This document shows positions 35,835 to 47,796 of a stretch of 64,000 bases of DNA, piece by piece. The stretch's first letter is position 1. Every line of letters begins with the position of its first letter. The stretch comes from Chlorella sorokiniana (Eukaryota; Chlorophyta; Trebouxiophyceae; Chlorellales; Chlorellaceae). The notes below the pieces were generated by a model. The model saw nothing but the letters and a program-made list of their open reading frames with translations, did no database searches and was not told where the DNA came from. Where the stretch lies: positions 372,001 to 436,000 of the forward strand of contig CP084608.1 of the NCBI GenBank assembly GCA_025917655.1, written 5' to 3'. The translations under genes were made by a program, and so were the position numbers.

Positions 35835-38800
35835 TCACAGGCTAGCGGAGGAGGGGCACGCCCGGGCGTCCAGCAGCACGCTCTGCAGCTGCGCAAACTT
35901 GGCGGCGGAGGCTGCCCGCTGCTGCTCAAAGGCAGCCAGCACCTCTCGCAGCTCCTCCTCCACCTCTGCCACGCGGGCACCTGCCGCCGCCGCTGCAGCC
36001 TGGTGCTGCGCCGCCGCTTGGGAGGCGGCCGAGCCGCGAGCCTGCATCGTGGCGGCAGGCGGGCAAGCGTCGGCACCCGCACCCACGGCAGCCGACCAAG
36101 CTCGTGCAGCGACAAACTGCGCAGCCGCACACCCCACCTGCTCCTCCCGCAACCTAGCTTCCAAGCTTTGTGCCTCTGCCTGTGCCTGCTGCGCCATGGC
36201 AGACAGCGCATCACGCTCCGCCCGCAGCTCCGCCGCCGTCGCCTGTGCGTCTGTGCGGTCGGCCGTCAGGCGCGCCTCCTGCACAGGGCACAGAAAGAAC
36301 CCACGTCTCACGCCCGCAATCATCCAGCACGTGTGTGCTGCCATTAAACGAGGATTGCAGATGTGCAAGACGTAAAAGGGAGGGCTGCCTGCCTGTAGCA
36401 CGTGCACCACACCCCAGCACGCAGGCTGTTGCAGCACCCACAACAATCCCAGCGGCCCCCCGTCTTCGGCTTTCTGCGCATATCGATGGCCCTTGCCTGT
36501 CCCACAGCACACACGGGATGCACACACACATACCCTCCCTGAGTGGCCAGCCGCCCACCTTTTGCTCATACAGCGCCTTCACCCGCTCCACCTCCTCCCC
36601 CACGTATGCCAGCATCCCCGCCTTCTCGGCAGCCGCCCGCCGGCCCCCGCCGCCCGCCGCCCGCATCGGCTGCCCGCCGCTCCGCCTCCGCCAGCTGGCG
36701 CTCCAGCTGCTCAATGGCTGCCTCTTGCGCCTCCACCTCGGACCTGCAGGGGCCGCACCAGCAGTGAGCACTCAACACACCCGTGGCACCCAGTGAGCGG
36801 CCCATGGGGCAGCCTTAAGACGAACAAATGGGGCAGAAAGCCTCGTTTGGAGGCTGTCCGCAAGCAGCGCTCTGCGCACGCAGCACAGAGCCGCAGGACC
36901 AGGCAGTCGAGTTCATGCTGTGCTGAAGCAAGAGGTAAGGAGGAGATGCATGGCAGGAGTGTAGCGTTCCCACTCATGAAGGCTGCCCCAGGCAGCCCAC
37001 TCACAGCCCCCCGCAGCCACCTGAGGCCCTCCCGCCGATCGCCCTCCGCCGCCCGCAGTGCCGCCGCCTCATCCTCCGCCTCCTCCGCCGCCGCCCGCGC
37101 CTCGGCTGCCGCCGCCCGCGCCTCGGCCACCGCTCGCTTCAGGTCTGCGATGCGCTCGTTGGCTGAGTCCACCATGGCCTCCTTGACCCTGCGCAGTAGG
37201 CGCCACAGCCGGGAGGGCAAGGCTGGGCAGCGACGATCTCGCGGAGCTGGTGATGCAGCCTGACGGGCGCAGCATTGCAGCAGGCGCGCCGCCGTGCCCA
37301 CAGCGCACAGGCGCCGCAGCGCGGAGGCAGCCCCTAGTGCTGCCGCATGGGGTAAGGGCTCACTTGAACGCGTCCCGCAGATCCTGCGCCTCCTCAGCAA
37401 GCTGATCAGCCCGGCGGCGGGCCTCGGCGGCGGCGGCCTCGGCGGCCGCCGCCCGCTGCGAGGCCTCCTTCAGCCTAGCATTCAGCCCCGCCTCGGCATG
37501 CACCAGCCTGCAATCACGCCGGCGGGGCAGACAAAGGCGCAGCGGGTCGCAGAGGCCAGCCGGCGTCAGGAGCAAAACAATGGTTCTAAACAACAGGGCT
37601 GCAACTGGCTCCACAGCGCTGCTGCCCACAAGCAACCCGGGCGCTGCGGCTGAAGCGGGCAGCGCACGCCGCACCTCTCCGCCTCGCCCTGCCTCGTCTC
37701 CAGCAGCTGCTGCTGCGCGCCCGCCAGCCGAGCCTGCAGCGACTCGCCCAGCCGCCGCTCCTGCGCCAGCTGGTCACGCACCGCCGCCAGCTCGCCCGCG
37801 CGCTCTCGCAGCGTCAGCAGCTCCCGCGCAGGCGATCCAGCTCCTGATGGTCGTGTGGGTGGTGTATGTGGGTTGGTGGTGTGTGTGTGTTTGTGTGTGC
37901 GGGGGGGAGGGAGGGGTAACGGGGGCAAAACGCAGCTGGGGGTGGAACAAGTGGCCAGCCATGAACAACTCCGGCCCAGGCAGGGCAGCACTTGACTGCA
38001 CCTCATGAAGCCGCCCTTTGTTTTGTGCAGCGGCAGGCGAGACGGTCGCCCGCAACCGCCTGTTTCAACACACACATACATCCCAGGCCGCCGCCCGCCC
38101 GCGCCCGGCGACCCACCTGCGGGTTCATGGCCGCCAGCCGCGCGCACGCGTCAGCTCGCTCCTGCGCCAGCCCCCGCATGCGCAGCTTCTGCTGCCGTAC
38201 CACATCCCCAAGCTCCCCCGCCAGCCCCTCCGCATCCTGCTCAGGCAGGCGGGCCAGGGGGCGCTGTTTTGTGAGGGGGAATGCCCTTCCGCAACGCTGC
38301 GGCGCTGTGCGCTGGTCTCCAGAGGGCTGCGCAGACTCCCCTACGGCCTGATGCGCAGGCCAGGTGCATATGAGGCCGAGAACAGGATGTGTGGGGAAGC
38401 CAGCCCTGCACGACGCCGCACGCCCTCAGGCGCACATGCCTGCCCCTGCCACCTGTCAGCCACCGCAGATGCTGTGCACCGAGCAACACATGCCCGATGC
38501 AACACATCATCCCTGACTCCTCCCTGACCCAGCCACCAAACCCCGAATGCCTGTCAATCCCAGCGCGCACCTGCCGCGCCGCCCGGCTCTCCTGCAGCGC
38601 GTCCCGCAGCTCCACGCACTCAGCAGCCAGGGCCTCCAGGTCGCATCGCAGGTCTTGAGCCTCGCGAGCCGCCTCCTGCTGGGGCGCGGCGCATTGCACA
38701 CACCTTTTAGTGCAAAAGGGTAAGAGGCGGGAGGGGAGCCTTTGGGACAATAACAATGATGATAATGATGACACCAAGGAGCGGCGGTAAGAAGTGCAAG

Positions 38801-41377
38801 CGGTGGGCCGCAGCACCCGGGTTGGTGTGCCACTGCGGCACCCACCCACCCACCCGCAGCCAGCCGGAAACACTGTCTCAACAAACCCCACCCCACCCTG
38901 CCTTGCCTGCAGAGCGCAGCGGAACCCCCTCCGTGCCAGCCAGCCGCCGCTGCAGCTCGTCCCGCTCCCCCTGAACCGCCGCCAGGGTGTCGCGGTGCTC
39001 GGCGGCGGCGGCCTCCAGCTCACGTGCGTGCTGCTGGCGCAGCGTGCCCAGCGCGGCGTCGTGCTCCTCGTGCACAGCGGCCAGCGTGGCTGACAGCTGG
39101 CGCAGCTGCTGCGTGGCTTCGCCCTCGCGCCGCGCCGCCTGCTGCGCCTGCTGCGCGCGCTCCTCCGCCAGCGCGCGGGCCGCTGCCAGCTCCTGCCGCG
39201 CCTGCTGCTGCTGCCGCTCGCGCTCCGCCTCGCTGGCGGCGCCCTGCGCCTGCAGCCGCTCCGCCAGCTGGCGCTGTCGCTCGGCCTCCTGCCGTGCAGC
39301 GGCCAGCTCGGCCCGCCCTGCGGCCAGCTCTGCCCTGCAGGCCTCCAGCTGCGCTGCCTGCTGCTCCTCGCTGGCCGCAGCGCTCTGCTGCTCCTCGCTG
39401 GCCGCAGCGCTCTGCTGCTCCGCGCAGCGCGCCGCCTCGCAGGCATCCAGCTCCTGCCAAGCCCTGGCGAGCTCATACTCCAGCTCCTCCTGCCGCCGCT
39501 GCCCCGCAGCGGCCGCTCCCTGCGCGTCGCCCAGCTGAGCGGCGAGGGCGCCGCAGCGGGCCTGGGCCGCAGCCAGCTCTCCCTGCGCCTGCTCCTGCTC
39601 CAGAGCAGCATCCCGCTGGACCTCTGCAAGCCGGGCCTGCGCCGCTTGCGCGGCCTCGGCAGCCTCCTGCTGCGCACGGCGAGCCGCGGCGGCGGCGTCC
39701 TGCTGGGCACGCTGTGCTGCCTGCGCCTGCACTTCCAGCTCAGCCTGCAGCGCCTGCGCCTCATCCCGCAGGGCCCCAACCTGCTCCTGCAGCCGCTGCT
39801 CCTCTCCACCGCAGCCTGCTCCGCTGCAGCCGCCGCGGCATCCACCTCCGTCTGCACGGCAGCGGCGGCGAGCTGCACGCCGCACACCAGGTCTGCATGC
39901 TGCGGGCCGCCGCTGCCTCCTGCACCGCTCTCCTTCCCCTCCTTCCCCTCCTCCTGCCCGCCGTCCCGCGTCTCCTTTTGTTGGTCACAGGGCTGCAGGC
40001 GCTCGAGCGCTGCGCGCAGAACTGACGCCACCTGGGGGCAGCTGTGAAGAAGCTCCAGCAGGTCAGCCTCCCACGCTCCGCCGCCGCCGCCCTGCGTCTG
40101 CTGGCCAGCTGGCCCCGGGTCTGTGCAGCTGGCAGCCGCCAACGACCCCGCCACAGACTCGAGCGCCTGATGGACGTGCAGCAGCTGCAGCGCTGTTGCG
40201 CTTTGGTCGCCCTCATGCTGTGTAAGCTGAGCTGCCTCCGGGTTGTTGCCGCGCGGCTGCTGGGTGGCCGGCACTGCATCCGCGCGGGACTGGCCTGTCC
40301 AAGGCTGCATTGCCAGCTGCGCTAGGGGCTGCGGATGGGCAGGCTGGGCAGCTGGCTGGAAGGCCTGCAGCTGTACCGCCGCAAGGTACTGCATCGCCTC
40401 CGCTGGGCTGACGGGCTGCCCATCCAGCTCCTTCAGGCCGGGCAGCGCAGCCGCTAGGGCTGGGCGGCACTGCGGCTGGCTGCACACAGGGTTCCCTGCA
40501 GCAAGAGGGGGGTGGGGAAGAAAGCAGCGGCCGGGTGAGCAAGCGGCGACAGTGGCTGAACTAGACCGTTCGAACAAGAGCTTCCCAGCCCCACCCAACC
40601 ACAGTCCCCCATCCACTCAGTGCAGCACAGAATTACTGAGGGCTGGGCAGGGGCTGCGCGTGTGCCGCCCTGCGTGCCTGGCGTGCCGCCCGTTACGAGC
40701 AGCTCCGCCAAGCGCGGCAGGCCCGCCAGCACCGAAAACTCAGCCAGGCTGGCCAGGGCATTGCCGCGGATGTCCAGCCGCTGCAGGGGGCCGCCATGCA
40801 GCGCCGCGAGCGCAACCAGGGATGGCAGGCTGTTGTGGGCCAGGCTGAGGCTGCGCAGGCGGGGCAGGCCCGCCAACGCGGTGGGGGCCAGGTGCGCCAG
40901 GCGGTTGCAGGCCAAGTTCAGGGCTGTGAGCTGGCTCAGGCCCGACAGGGCACCCGGCGGCAGCTCGGCGATGCGGTTGGAGGAGAGGTTGAGGTCTTGC
41001 AGCGCGCTGAGCCCGCTGAGCCCAGCCAAGGCCGTGATGACGTTGCCGTGCAGGCACAGGCGCCGCAGCGCGGGCAGGCCGGCCGCAAGGTTGGAAGGCA
41101 CAGCTGTGAGGCCCTCTGCAACAAGGCTCAGCGCCGTGTCCTCCTCTGCATTGGCGGCGCGGTCCCAGCGCTCGCCCTCGGAGTCGCTGCTGCTCAGCTG
41201 GCCGTCCTCCAGCGCCCGCGCCAGCTCAGACGCGCCGAACGAGTCCTCTGCGTCGCTGACAGCTGCTGACAGGAGGGGGGCCCCCACACTGCCTGCCCCG
41301 GGACCCACGAGTGCCAGCTGGGCTCTGTCGTCGCCTGGAGGGGGATCCAGGAGGGGCGCGGCCACGGGCAAGGCCAT
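35835..41377 (-). CDS. LRR plus long coiled-coil protein, LRRCC1/VFL1-like centriolar candidate
   Basis: Exon 1 (ATG at 41377) encodes an acidic, Ser-rich leader and about five to seven LRRs (ALQDLNLSSNRIAELPPGAL, LTALNLACNRLAHL, LRSLSLAHNSLPSL, LQRLDIRGNALASL) ending with the LRR cap GNPVC. The next exon (40497 to about 38930) starts a long Ala/Glu/Gln/Arg coiled coil that continues through exons near 38690-38590, 38240-38115, 37850-37680, 37505-37365, 37190-37000, 36745-36560 and 36285-35835. The total is roughly 1,200 residues. N-terminal LRRs followed by a long coiled coil is the layout of animal LRRCC1 and Chlamydomonas VFL1, which sit at basal bodies. That assignment rests on architecture alone, and other LRR coiled-coil proteins remain possible. 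Missing bases are inferred near 39815 and 36640. The first intron seems to use a GC donor. The ATG lies only 64 bases after the REV7 stop. Confidence 0.75.
39358..39420 (-). repeat. 27-bp in-frame coding repeat in the coiled-coil gene
   Basis: Two exact 27-base copies (39358-39384, 39385-39411) and a partial third encode repeated EEQQSAAAS. The repeat keeps frame and helix-forming character, so it probably lengthens the coiled coil without harm. Confidence 0.85.
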
Positions 41378-41441
41378 CGTGCGGCGCTGCGGAGGCAGCT
41401 GCGGCAGCCACACAGGCCTGCTGGGCTCCGCGCGCGAGCGC

Positions 41442-42414
41442 CTAGCTTTCCGCATACAGCTGCAGCTGGAAGGCGCCCGCCAGGCTGCAGGACTTGATGG
41501 GCACGATCTCGGCCTGCGCAGCGTGCAAAGCGGGGGCCATGGCACAGTGGAGTGCAAGACGGAGCCGACAGCACGCGGCAAAGGCTTCTTCAGGCGAGCT
41601 CCCCTGCCCGCTCAAAATACAGCGGTGCTTGCCTGCTGCAACTCCAGGTGCCCCGGCGAGGGCTGCTCTTCCACCCAAGCCTCCTGTGGCACGCCGCCGC
41701 GCCGGCTGGTGTAAGCCACCACCTCGAAGCGACAGTCCCGCGGCAGCTTCCGCAGGTACGAGTCGGCGTACTGCAGCTTCAGCAGCACGCCCGCAGCTGC
41801 GCCTCGATTGCCTCCACGTCCAGCCCCTCCGGCAGGCTGGCGCCGCCAGGAAACAGAATCTGCAGCGGTCGATGTGGAGGTTCCACGGTGTCAGGCCAGG
41901 CCAGGCAGGCGAGAAGCGTAACGCCGATACAGGCTGCAGCTGTGCGGGCACACACTGTCCTTCCTCCCCATACGCGCCAGCCCTTCCAGGCCCACCCGCG
42001 GCTCTACCACAAAGCGCTCCAGGGGCGCCCCGTCGGCTCCCAGCACCACCACGGCCACCTTGGCGAGGCTGCCAGTGGCCAGGGGGTCTGCTGGGGACAC
42101 CATGCGAGCCGGGGGTGGGCTTGTGACCGGACTGCTGCACTCAACAGCAAGCTTCCGCAGCATGGGAAGCCGTGTGTTGCACACTGCACAGCCACGTACT
42201 GCACAGAAAAGGTGTGCTGCCCCACCTTCAGGCCTGCGACCGCTTCCGAGATGTACGAGTTGAGGTCCGGGTGACGCGAGCGGCGTACCGCGATGCCGTA
42301 CAGGCGCTGCCGCTCGAACAGCTCTGGGCTGTACAGCTCGCGCACGAACAGGATCTGGTGCACGAGGGCCTCCAGGAACTCGAGCAGCACCTCCACCAGC
42401 GAGTCAGAGGACAT
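41442..42414 (-). CDS. REV7: HORMA protein REV7/MAD2L2, DNA polymerase zeta subunit
   Basis: REV7 bridges REV3 and REV1 in translesion synthesis through its HORMA domain. Exon 1 starts at the ATG at 42414 and reads LLEFLEALVHQILFVRELY then SPELFERQRLYGIAVRRSRH, matching the conserved REV7 N-terminus. The second exon holds SLAKVAVVVLGADGAPLERF. The third (from about 41860) holds ASLPEGLDVEAIEAQLRA, VLLKLQYADSYLRKLPRDC and FEVVAYTSRRG. The last ends EIVPIKSCSLAGAFQLQLYA and stops at 41444-41442, covering the HORMA safety-belt region. Length is about 210 residues, as in the family. Two junctions need a missing base, one inside exon 3 near 41790 and one at the start of exon 2. The gene is divergent from the plastid fibrillin and runs head-to-tail into the LRR gene. 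Confidence 0.88.
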
Positions 42415-42768
42415 GCCCGGGAGGTCGAGGCGCGGGCCGCCGCCGCCGCCGCCCGGTCAAGGCAGTGGCTGTGCCAGGAATGAGAGGGGGTGGGAGGCCT
42501 GCCGGCGTTCTTTTACGGCGAATCAAGCCCTGCTATGGAGCAGCCAAGCAAAGCGACCAAAATTCAGCAGTCTGCGACAGGCGAATGTGATCGACTGTGG
42601 GGAGGGCTACTGCTACGATGTCTATGACAAGTGCACGGGCTTGTGAACAAACTCCCGAACCAGGCGGCTGCTGAATGCACATGCTGCGCCTGTCCGGCTG
42701 CCGTGGAGGCTCGAGGCAGGAGGGGCTTTCAATCGGTGTTTCCGATCAGCAATTACAATTTGAGCATA
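42415..42768. promoter_or_regulatory. Shared upstream region of REV7 and the fibrillin gene
   Basis: Divergent transcription implies that both promoters lie here. No TATA box or other defined element is convincing. The right border depends on which ATG the fibrillin uses (42769 or 42910). Confidence 0.4.
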
Positions 42769-43805
42769 ATGTTTATCGGCATAGTGCAACGTCCAGCCAC
42801 ATGGTGGCCCTCCAGCGGCCCGGCGTCAGGCCCTCGCCGTGCACGCTGCCCTGCCCGCCTTACTGCCCGTAGCAGCCCCACAGTGAGTAATTATTCATCC
42901 GCCGGCCACATGTGCAACCATCACGGTGTTCACAAGCTGCCGCTGCGCCGCCGCGTGTCGACTGCGGTCCTGCAGGCAGACTGCTGCACTGCGGAGCTCG
43001 AGCTGCTTGCAGCGGTGGATGCCCTGGGCTACCCAGCCAGCATATTCCCGGGGACGAGACCGCGCGGGCCGACATAGACCGCAGCATTGAGCGGCTGGAG
43101 GCGGCGACGCCGTCGCCGTCGCCGCTGCGGCCGCCCAGCCCGGCGCTGCTCGGGGACTGGCAGCTGGTATACGCCTCGGACGGCACCTATGTCACCCGCA
43201 CCGGTGCTGCACAGGCGCTCTTGGCAGCCAGCCAGCTGCCGGGGGTGGGCGTGGCCGACATTCGGCAAGCCCTGCAGCTGCCGGGAGACGCGGACGATCC
43301 CGCCAACACTGGCAGCAGCAGCGCTGGCAGCAGCGGCGGCGGCGGCGGGGGCAGCGGCGGCGGCGGCACGCAGCTGCGCACTTCCAACGCCGCCTGCTTC
43401 GGGCTGGGGCCCCTGGGCGAGTGGGAGGTGTGCATCCAGGGCGTGTGGGACGTCGTGGATGCCAGCCTGGCACGAGTCAGCTTCACCGGCTTCGACCTGC
43501 AGCTGACGGGCCTCTTTGGCGTGCTGAAGCTGCCACGCATGGCCAAGGTGTGCATGCGTGGCAGTCTTTGTGGGTGCCAGTGCGGTGCCTGTGCGGCGGC
43601 GGGGGGGGCCTCTGGTGTTTCTTGGACGCCAAGGCAGCCTGAGAACTGAGATCTCCTGCTGGCCCCCGTCTTTCTGTGCGCACAGGTCAGCGTGCCCATC
43701 CAAAACAGCCGCTCCGCCGACTTTACCACCACGTACCTCAGCGACAGCGTGCGGGTGGCGCGGGGCAAGACCCGCAACATCTTTGTGTTCAAGAAACTGG
43801 CTTGA
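42769..43805 (+). CDS. PAP/fibrillin family plastid lipid-associated protein
   Basis: Fibrillins are plastid lipocalin-like proteins of plastoglobules and thylakoids, with roles in lipid and quinone metabolism. Two exons are clear: up to 43547, and 43686-43805. The conserved start of the domain is ELELLAAVDAL, then ARADIDRSIERLEA, then LLGDWQLVYASDG. The end is FTTTYLSDSVRVARGKTRNI followed by FVFKKLA, typical of the family. A Gly/Ser-rich insertion at about 43310-43370 interrupts the barrel. In-frame ATGs at 42769 and 42910 both precede Arg/Ser/Ala-rich sequence that could be a plastid transit peptide; I chose the upstream one with low confidence. One G is inferred missing from the GGGG at 43050-43053, because the frame before it holds LLAAVDAL and the frame after it holds the rest of the domain. 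Confidence 0.82.
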
Positions 43806-43820
43806 CAGTCGGGCGCGTGC

Positions 43821-43825
43821 TGTAA
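43821..43825 (+). terminator. Putative TGTAA poly(A) signal of the fibrillin gene
   Basis: TGTAA lies 15 bases after the fibrillin stop codon. The position is unusually close, but the sequence is the green-algal poly(A) signal. The facing ARP2 stop is about 200 bases further on. Confidence 0.45.
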
Positions 43826-44028
43826 CCCACAGCAACCGAGGGCAGAGCGGCAGGCTATTTCTGCGTGCGCGGTCCAGTTTGAGAGCATTGGGAGCGGAGG
43901 TCGGATCTTATCTGTCTGCTATCAGTGTCCATGCCAGGTGCTGCACGGATACCAGGCTGGGCTGGCTCCTCCAAGGCACAGGCCGAGGTTGAGGCTCGCG
44001 GTGGTGTCCCGTCAAGCCGGCGTGCTCG

Positions 44029-47000
44029 CTAGCCGAGCCCGCCGCATTTTGCCATGGCCCTGTTGGGGTCCTCCGCCCAGTCCGCCTTGCTGCGTTGGCA
44101 GGGGCGCCAGAGGCACAGATAGTACAGGTCAAACGTGTTGGCGGCAAGTTGGCCTGCCATTTCAACCCACGCTGGCGGGCACAGCATTGGGAGCATGTCC
44201 AAGGGCGTGCATAGACATCGGCTGCTGCTCTTCTGTCTGCGCCTGCTGCCCCCACTGCCACACCGCACCCCTTACTGCACAAGTAATCGTACGGTACTGC
44301 ATCTTACCTTATCCAGTACTCGTCTTGGTCCCGCATGATGTCGGCCAGCACCGCGGCGCCCAAGAACACGGCATGGCGCCGCCGCGGCGGGTCCTCGATC
44401 CGCAGCTTCAGGCGGCGAAGGCCCTCGCGCTCTCCCTTCAGCACCCTGCAAGCAGACAAGAAAGTGAAACGCTTTACCCCAAGTGCTGCACGCGCCATGG
44501 AAACACGCCCAGGGTGTTTGTGTCCTGTTTACTGAGTGTGCGAATAAAAGGTGGAGGGTGGGGGCCAGCGGGACGAAAGACAGCAATGCGTGCCTGTCAA
44601 GGTACAGCTGCTGCAGCTCCCGCTCCGTCCTGCTCGCCAGCCCAGGGTACATCGTACTGCCGCCGCTGCAGGATGGGGGGTAGGGAAGGAAGAAGACATG
44701 TGTGCCACAATGCAGCTCACATGGCGGCCGGCCGGGCGTGGCAGCAAGGCCCGCTGTACGGCAGGCGCAGCGTGCGCCGCGGCAGCTGCCGCCCCCTGGG
44801 CCCCAGCTGTTCGTGGGTTCGTGCGGGAGCTCACCTGAGCACAATGTTGGCGTAGAGGCGCAGCCGGTTGTCGATGTCGCTGTCCTGCGGGCAGGGCACG
44901 GCGCAGCAGGCCGGTCAGCTTCCTTGGCGACTTCCTTGGCAATGTAGGCAGGCAGGCTGCAGGCCGCTGCCGGGCCAGCTGCGGCGAGGCGGGGGCGCCA
45001 CCAGCTCGGTGCCAGCCAGAGGCAGCGGCGGTGGCGAGGGTGCAGGGAGGCAGAGAGGCACAGGCGGCCGCAGGAGGCATCCGCCGGAAGCAGCAGCAGG
45101 CAGAGGGGCAGGTCGGCAGCGCGCCTGGATAACGTTGTGCACCATCTCCGGCAGGCCGGGCGCCTCAAGACCCAGAAGGCTGCGCAGCGGGGATTGGGAA
45201 CAGCATGAGCGGCATTGTGGGGAACAGGCCCCTTGAGGCCGCCGCTGGCAAGCCACTTGTGCAAACCCGAGGCAGCTGCGCAAGCAATGTTCAGGCCTGT
45301 GATGACACAATCAGGGGTGCAAAGGGTCAACAGCATGACTGGCAAACCAGGGGTGCACCTGGGGTTGATGAGGGCCTCGGGCGCCATGAAGCGCTCGGCG
45401 CCCACCCGTATCGTCCGCCCGTCTGGCAGCGTGTACGTCTCGTTCACACAAGTCGTCTCCCGAGCCAGCTGCGCCCAAGTCACAGGAGCGAGGGCGGGGG
45501 AAGGGCGGCGGTCGCGGGCCGGGAGCGCCGATAAGCAGCGCTGCCTGCCATAGGCTTTGGTGCGCAGCCGCTGGACAGGGCAGGAGCCGGCAAGAGGGAA
45601 AGCTGCCCTGCCCTGCAAAGCCGCTCCCGTGCTCTCAAAGTCTCCCCTGTGCAAGCAAGCCTCGATGGCTCTCAATAACCTCCACCATGCGGCCCCCACC
45701 TTGGCCTCCTGCTGGTAGTCAAAGGCGCAGTAGCACAGCCGCTCCTTGATCTGGCGCACGGTGTCGAAGTCGGCAGACCTGCGGGCGCCCTCGCATGCTG
45801 TCAGCCAGCAGCTCAAAGAGGGCAAGCGCTCGCCAACAGGGCGGGGCGGCAGTCGGTCACTGCAGCCTGGCCATGCAGCTCCAAGGCACACTCCTGAGAC
45901 GGAGCAAGCCCTTCCAACAACACGTGCGCCCTGCGCCGCTGCGCCCGCACGTGCGCATGCGCCGCCGGGCTGCCCTCCCGCCCCTTCCCCCAAAAACCCA
46001 AAAGAGCACCCGGGCCGCCCACTTGTTGAAGGAGTAGCCGCGCCTTGTCAGCAGGTCCGCCAGGTAGGCGGTGAGGTGGCGCCCCGCCAGGTTGAGACGC
46101 CGGGTGAGGTGCGGCGAGCTGAAGCCCTCCACCACTGGCACCTGCCCACATCACCCCAGAGGGCACAAGGGGGTGCACAACCAGAGAAGCGTTCAGGCGG
46201 GAGCCAGACAGCAGCACCATGGCGCAGCGAAGGCTGCCGTCGGGTCCAAAGGCCCCCAGTGGAGCAGACGCCCGCTCAGGGAGGAGCAGCAGCAAAGGGG
46301 GCACTCCCACGGCGCCCGCCCGCCCCGCCCGCCCACCACATGGGTCACGCCGTCGCCGCTGTCCACCACCAGGCCTGTGAGGGCGCCCTGGGAGTAAAGC
46401 GTGAGCACAGCCTGGACCTACGCAGCGGGACGGGCGAGGGGCGCATGTCCGGGTCGACCCACGGCCAGCAGGGCGGGCAAACAGCCAGCAGCGCTGCCAG
46501 CCAAGCGATGCATCCACCACGCGCCCGCCAGGCTGGGAGCTGACCGGCAGCTGCGGATGTCTGGCAAGCAGGATAAAACGCGGCCAGTTGCAGCGTCCCA
46601 CGTACGCCAACCCACAGAAATGCGCAGCCCCCTGCATTCCTGGCCCTCGCGTGTCGCGCACACACTTACCAGAGACAACCGCCCGCTGCCGCGCCGCCGA
46701 CGCCGTCGTCCCTCTCCCCCCACACCCCCACACCCACACCCACACATTCCACACACATTTTGCTTGCCAACCCTGACGCGCCTCACACAAACCTGCACCG
46801 CCCACCTGCACAAAGGCCGCCTGGAAGCCGTACCCCTCAAACATGGCCTCCAGCATGCGCCGCCGGTTCTGCCGCGGGTTCATGGGCGGCTCGGTCAGCA
46901 TGATGCGGCAGCCGGCGGCCGGATCCACGCGCAGGACGTCGAAGAAGGCGTGGTCCCACACAGACTTCATGTCGCCCCAGCTCTCCACGATGCCGTTGCT

Positions 47001-47796
47001 GCAGCAGCACAGGGCGGACAGGGGTTGAAAGAGGAGGTGGGTGCTGCATGAACTTTGGGAGGCGCAAGGGGCGGTGGGTAAGGGAGTGGGCGGGTGTATG
47101 CATGCTCGAAGCGGGGGCAGGGGAGGGACGGGGGGGGCCGCCGGGCGGGCACGGGGACCTAAGAAGGCGGTTGGGCAGCAGCGGCGGCAAGGAGGCGCAG
47201 TGGGCCCGTCACACTTGCCGGCGGCAACAACAAGCAACTATGGACACGATAGAGTGCGTGTTAGTCAAAAATTGACATGCAACAGCGTGCCTGACGGGGT
47301 AGGAAATGTCCAGCTGCTGCTTGTGGGCTGCCGCCTCTGCTCCCACATACAGCGGCTGCGAGCAGGACGGCCGGGCGGGGTCGAGGTGGGTGCTGACAGA
47401 TGGCTGTTGAATAGGGGATTCAAAGTTGACGATACGCGCATCACACCAGGGCCGATTGAAGCGGGGTGCAGTCGGGTGGTGTGCTGCAGCGGCGTGCAGC
47501 TCCCCACCTTCAGTTCGGGCCCGCCCGGGATGCGGCTCGCCCGTGCGTCTGTCAGCGGCCGCCCCACCATGCAGGGGAAGCTGCGGGGGAAGCCATCCGC
47601 CGCGAAGCCGCACTTCACAAAGCCTGTCCCATTGTCGCAGACCTGCAAGCAGCATGGCAGGGCTGCCAGGCTGGGCTGGGCCCAGCTGGAGCCGGCTGTC
47701 GGCGGCGGCGGCAGAGGCAGCTGGCAGCCCGCCCCAAGCTATCCGCTCGTATGGGCTTCGATAACACACCACGACTTGGTTGCGTTCTACAGGCAT
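44029..47796 (-). CDS. ARP2: Actin-related protein 2 (ARP2), Arp2/3 complex subunit
   Basis: ARP2 is one of the two actin-like subunits that nucleate branched actin. Thirteen exons with fully consistent phases run 47796-47770, 47642-47508, 47355-47291, 46998-46806, 46411-46337, 46141-46023, 45778-45700, 45468-45359, 45179-45125, 44884-44835, 44665-44594, 44445-44308 and 44089-44029. They give about 390 residues, the usual length. Markers are [15 protein letters not shown] (nucleotide loop), ILT-type [66 protein letters not shown] and [16 protein letters not shown], which distinguish ARP2 from actin and ARP3. Three introns (after 47291, 45125 and 44594) use AG|GC donors, because only those ends restore the conserved SYPVSNGIV, HNVIQDSDI and LYLDRVLKG junctions. 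No frameshift is needed. Confidence 0.95.

Noticed and set aside
39024-40025. Plus-strand open frame of 333 codons rich in Ala/Pro/Arg
   Set aside because: It is the antisense of the coiled-coil region, whose minus-strand heptad-rich Glu/Gln/Ala sequence is clearly the coding one.
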